DNA of 59,087 bases from Sporomusa sphaeroides DSM 2875 (lineage in GTDB: Bacteria > Bacillota > Negativicutes > Sporomusales > Sporomusaceae). The position numbers and the translations under genes were made by a program. The stretch lies in the NCBI RefSeq assembly GCF_001941975.2, contig NZ_CP146992.1, positions 1-59,087 on the forward strand. Reading direction: 5' to 3'. The notes beneath the pieces are model-generated. The model was not told the origin of the DNA. It searched no databases and saw only the letters and a program-made list of their open reading frames with translations. Of this stretch, positions 57,447 through 59,087 are shown in pieces; position 1 is the stretch's first letter; every line of letters starts with the position of its first letter.

Positions 57447-57635
57447 ATGAAATGTTTTGTTTGCAAAAACCGTCGTGATAAAACTGTGGAAATGAATAAG
57501 ATTGAGGATTTTGTAACTGTAAGTTTAACTGGTAAAATCGGTAAAGAAAAAAAGGTTCGACTTGTAAAATACCAGTGTCCGGAATGCGGGGCAAAAAGAG
57601 GTGATATGTTACCTGTAGCAGAGTGCCAGGGTTAA
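57447..57635 (+). CDS. zinc-ribbon protein, 62 aa
   Basis: CFVC at residues 3-6 and CPEC near residue 48 form a zinc ribbon. Ends AECQG, encoded by the same 19-bp repeat as the previous gene. AAGGAAG site. Confidence 0.7.
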   Translation: MKCFVCKNRRDKTVEMNKIEDFVTVSLTGKIGKEKKVRLVKYQCPECGAKRGDMLPVAECQG

Positions 57636-57657
57636 CACCTAGAAAGGATTTGATAAA

Positions 57658-57831
57658 ATGACTAAAGTTGAATTTGTTTATTTGAAACAAGTTGTTAAAT
57701 CTCATGAAGCGATACTTGATTTTTATAAGGAAGATGAAAAAACCGATTCCAGGGTGCTTGGTTACTGCCAAGGGATTAGGGCTGTACTAAAGGATATAAA
57801 AGATTTACTGGAAGAAATTAACCCCGCCTGA
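57658..57831 (+). CDS. hypothetical helical protein, 57 aa
   Basis: AAAGGA site. Two helices (VEFVYLKQVVKSHEAILDFY; VLKDIKDLLEEIN). Not recognised. Confidence 0.6.
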   Translation: MTKVEFVYLKQVVKSHEAILDFYKEDEKTDSRVLGYCQGIRAVLKDIKDLLEEINPA

Positions 57832-57911
57832 TGATGGCTGTATGGGTAGCAGCCGAAACGCTCTTTCGGGAGCGTAGCGGGAACCCAAAAATTGAAGGAG
57901 GAATTAAAAAA

Positions 57912-58256
57912 ATGAGCATGAGTTTGCCAGTTAAGGAAGGTTCTACTATAAAACTCAGTGATTGCGATATTTATGATTTATTGCGTATGCAGCAGACAGG
58001 AAAAGATTTGTATGATAACAAACTATCCAAAGCTGTTAAGGAAAATGTAAGTGTAAGAGTTGATTTTCTTGGTGATTTTGGTTTTGAACTGGAAAAAATC
58101 GCAACTCAATATGGAATCCCTTTTGAATCTAAATATGTGAGTGAATGTATGGAATGTGGTAAAAGGCTGCAGCCCAATTGGTTTTTTTATTGGATGGGTG
58201 GAACATTTTGTTCGAAGTGTATGCGCGAAATTGAGCAAGATTTGAATCAGGAATAA
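57912..58256 (+). CDS. zinc-binding protein, 114 aa
   Basis: GGAGGAAT site before ATG 57912. C-terminal CMECGKRLQP and CSKCMRE form a zinc ribbon; the N-terminal half is unrecognised. Confidence 0.65.
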   Translation: MSMSLPVKEGSTIKLSDCDIYDLLRMQQTGKDLYDNKLSKAVKENVSVRVDFLGDFGFELEKIATQYGIPFESKYVSECMECGKRLQPNWFFYWMGGTFCSKCMREIEQDLNQE

Positions 58257-58279
58257 TACTGGTAAAAGGATTGATATTA

Positions 58280-58984
58280 ATGCAGAATCTATTAAATGAG
58301 TTTACTGAAATTGAAAACTATTTAGTTCATGCTCCACATGTGAAGGAGCTTGGGAAAAATCCATATCCTAAAGATACTTATGCTGCATATGCAAAGATTG
58401 TTTTAAAATCTGGTGACACGCTAACCACCGAAGTAGATAAAAGAATTGTTGCTGCTATGCAACATGATGGTATTGAAATTCGTCATATTGTTAAAGCGCT
58501 TACTTTTAGTCCTAATTTTAAAAACATGTCCGAAAACGAGATTTTAGAGTTTTTTTTACTGATGGTAGTTAGTCCAAAGGTATCTGATCGATATCGAGTT
58601 GAAAATTATTTAGCAAAGATTTTTGAGGTTGAGGATTTAAAAGAGCTTAGTTATCCTCAGAGTGTCTATGTGGAATATGCTAAAGATTTGTTGGCAGCTG
58701 GTGAGACAATAACGGAAAAATTAGACCGGCAGATTATTCAGCTAATGAATAAAGATATAACTATTCCTTTTTTATTAATTGTGGAGGTAATGGCTGCAAG
58801 TCCTAATTACAAACATATGAAAATTTCAGAGGTTCGTAAAAAGGTTGAGGAGGTACTTTATAAAAAGAGAAGGATGTACATTGCGATTGCGCTTGTTCTA
58901 ATTGGAATTGGTTTACAACCATGGTGGGGGATGATGATTGTAATTCTAGGAATTGTAGTAGGAATATATTCAATTTCTCATTAA
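58280..58984 (+). CDS. membrane-anchored protein with duplicated domain
   Basis: 234 aa. Two tandem copies of an about 65-residue helical unit: YPKDTYAAYAKIVLKSGDTL and YPQSVYVEYAKDLLAAGETI, each continuing to a (S)PN(F/Y)K segment. A C-terminal hairpin of two membrane helices follows (YIAIALVLIGIGLQPWW; MIVILGIVVGIYSI). AAAAGGA before ATG 58280. Function unknown. Confidence 0.7.
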   Translation: MQNLLNEFTEIENYLVHAPHVKELGKNPYPKDTYAAYAKIVLKSGDTLTTEVDKRIVAAMQHDGIEIRHIVKALTFSPNFKNMSENEILEFFLLMVVSPKVSDRYRVENYLAKIFEVEDLKELSYPQSVYVEYAKDLLAAGETITEKLDRQIIQLMNKDITIPFLLIVEVMAASPNYKHMKISEVRKKVEEVLYKKRRMYIAIALVLIGIGLQPWWGMMIVILGIVVGIYSISH

Positions 58985-59011
58985 TTGGCATTTTATGATA
59001 TTTATTTGTGT

Positions 59012-59054
59012 TATAATAATAAAGGTTTAGCTAATACATTAGATAAACCTTTAT
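59012..59054 (+). promoter_or_regulatory. parA promoter region and inverted repeat
   Basis: TATAAT 59012-59017, then arms ATAAAGGTTTA (59019-59029) and TAAACCTTTAT (59044-59054). Same motif as at ssb. Would lie just before parA if the molecule is circular. Confidence 0.65.
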
Positions 59055-59087
59055 ATAAACCTAAATTAGAGTGAAAGGGTGTTTTGT

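Overview
The window looks like one complete circular conjugative plasmid of about 59 kb, opened at the parA start codon. The last bases supply a Shine-Dalgarno sequence for the ATG at base 1, and parA/parB-like genes, an iteron origin, ssb and a full transfer system are all present. The host is probably a diderm Firmicute (Negativicutes/Sporomusaceae-like). The DNA is AT-rich with strong AGGAGG sites and rho-independent terminators, yet it encodes a secretin and VirB9/VirB10, which need an outer membrane. This host call is inference from gene content.

Layout. 1-1.7 kb: partition genes and a lytic transglycosylase. 2.1-6.4 kb: small accessory genes (J-domain protein, RelE-type toxin, DUF6573-like protein) behind a repeated sigma-70 promoter. 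6.4-15.8 kb: an integron-like array of small genes on the + strand, separated by GC-rich modules joined at a recurring TCAAAATGG motif and interrupted by an IS110-family element. 16.3-18.1 kb: SprT-like protein, a small tyrosine recombinase and a candidate type I toxin. 18.2-36.5 kb (minus strand): a complete type IV pilus cluster with a partner-switching phosphatase/STAS/kinase module, an HD-GYP protein and a prepilin peptidase. Inside it, at 22.1-28.5 kb, lies a shufflon: a recombinase gene, seven 17-bp sites and at least six alternative C-terminal coding segments for a pilin-like protein. One segment is broken by an IS21-family element, and the segment now joined carries an early stop. 36.9-46.8 kb (minus): a P-type (Trb/VirB) type IV secretion operon. 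46.9-48.8 kb: regulators. 48.9-50.4 kb: replication control (antisense RNA and attenuator), RepA and iterons. 51.3-51.8 kb: a large inverted repeat and an array of five hairpins with conserved loops next to a Replic_Relax-like protein and the coupling protein; this is a candidate oriT. 55.2-59 kb: a long hairpin, ssb and small leading-region-like genes.

How it fits together. The combination of a secretion system and a type IV pilus whose tip protein is varied by a site-specific recombinase is the plan of IncI1 plasmids such as R64 and ColIb-P9, here in a Firmicute-like plasmid. Short palindromes shared by the transfer operon, the coupling-protein locus and ssb suggest common control of transfer. 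Other repeated motifs tie ssb and parA together, and three accessory operons together.
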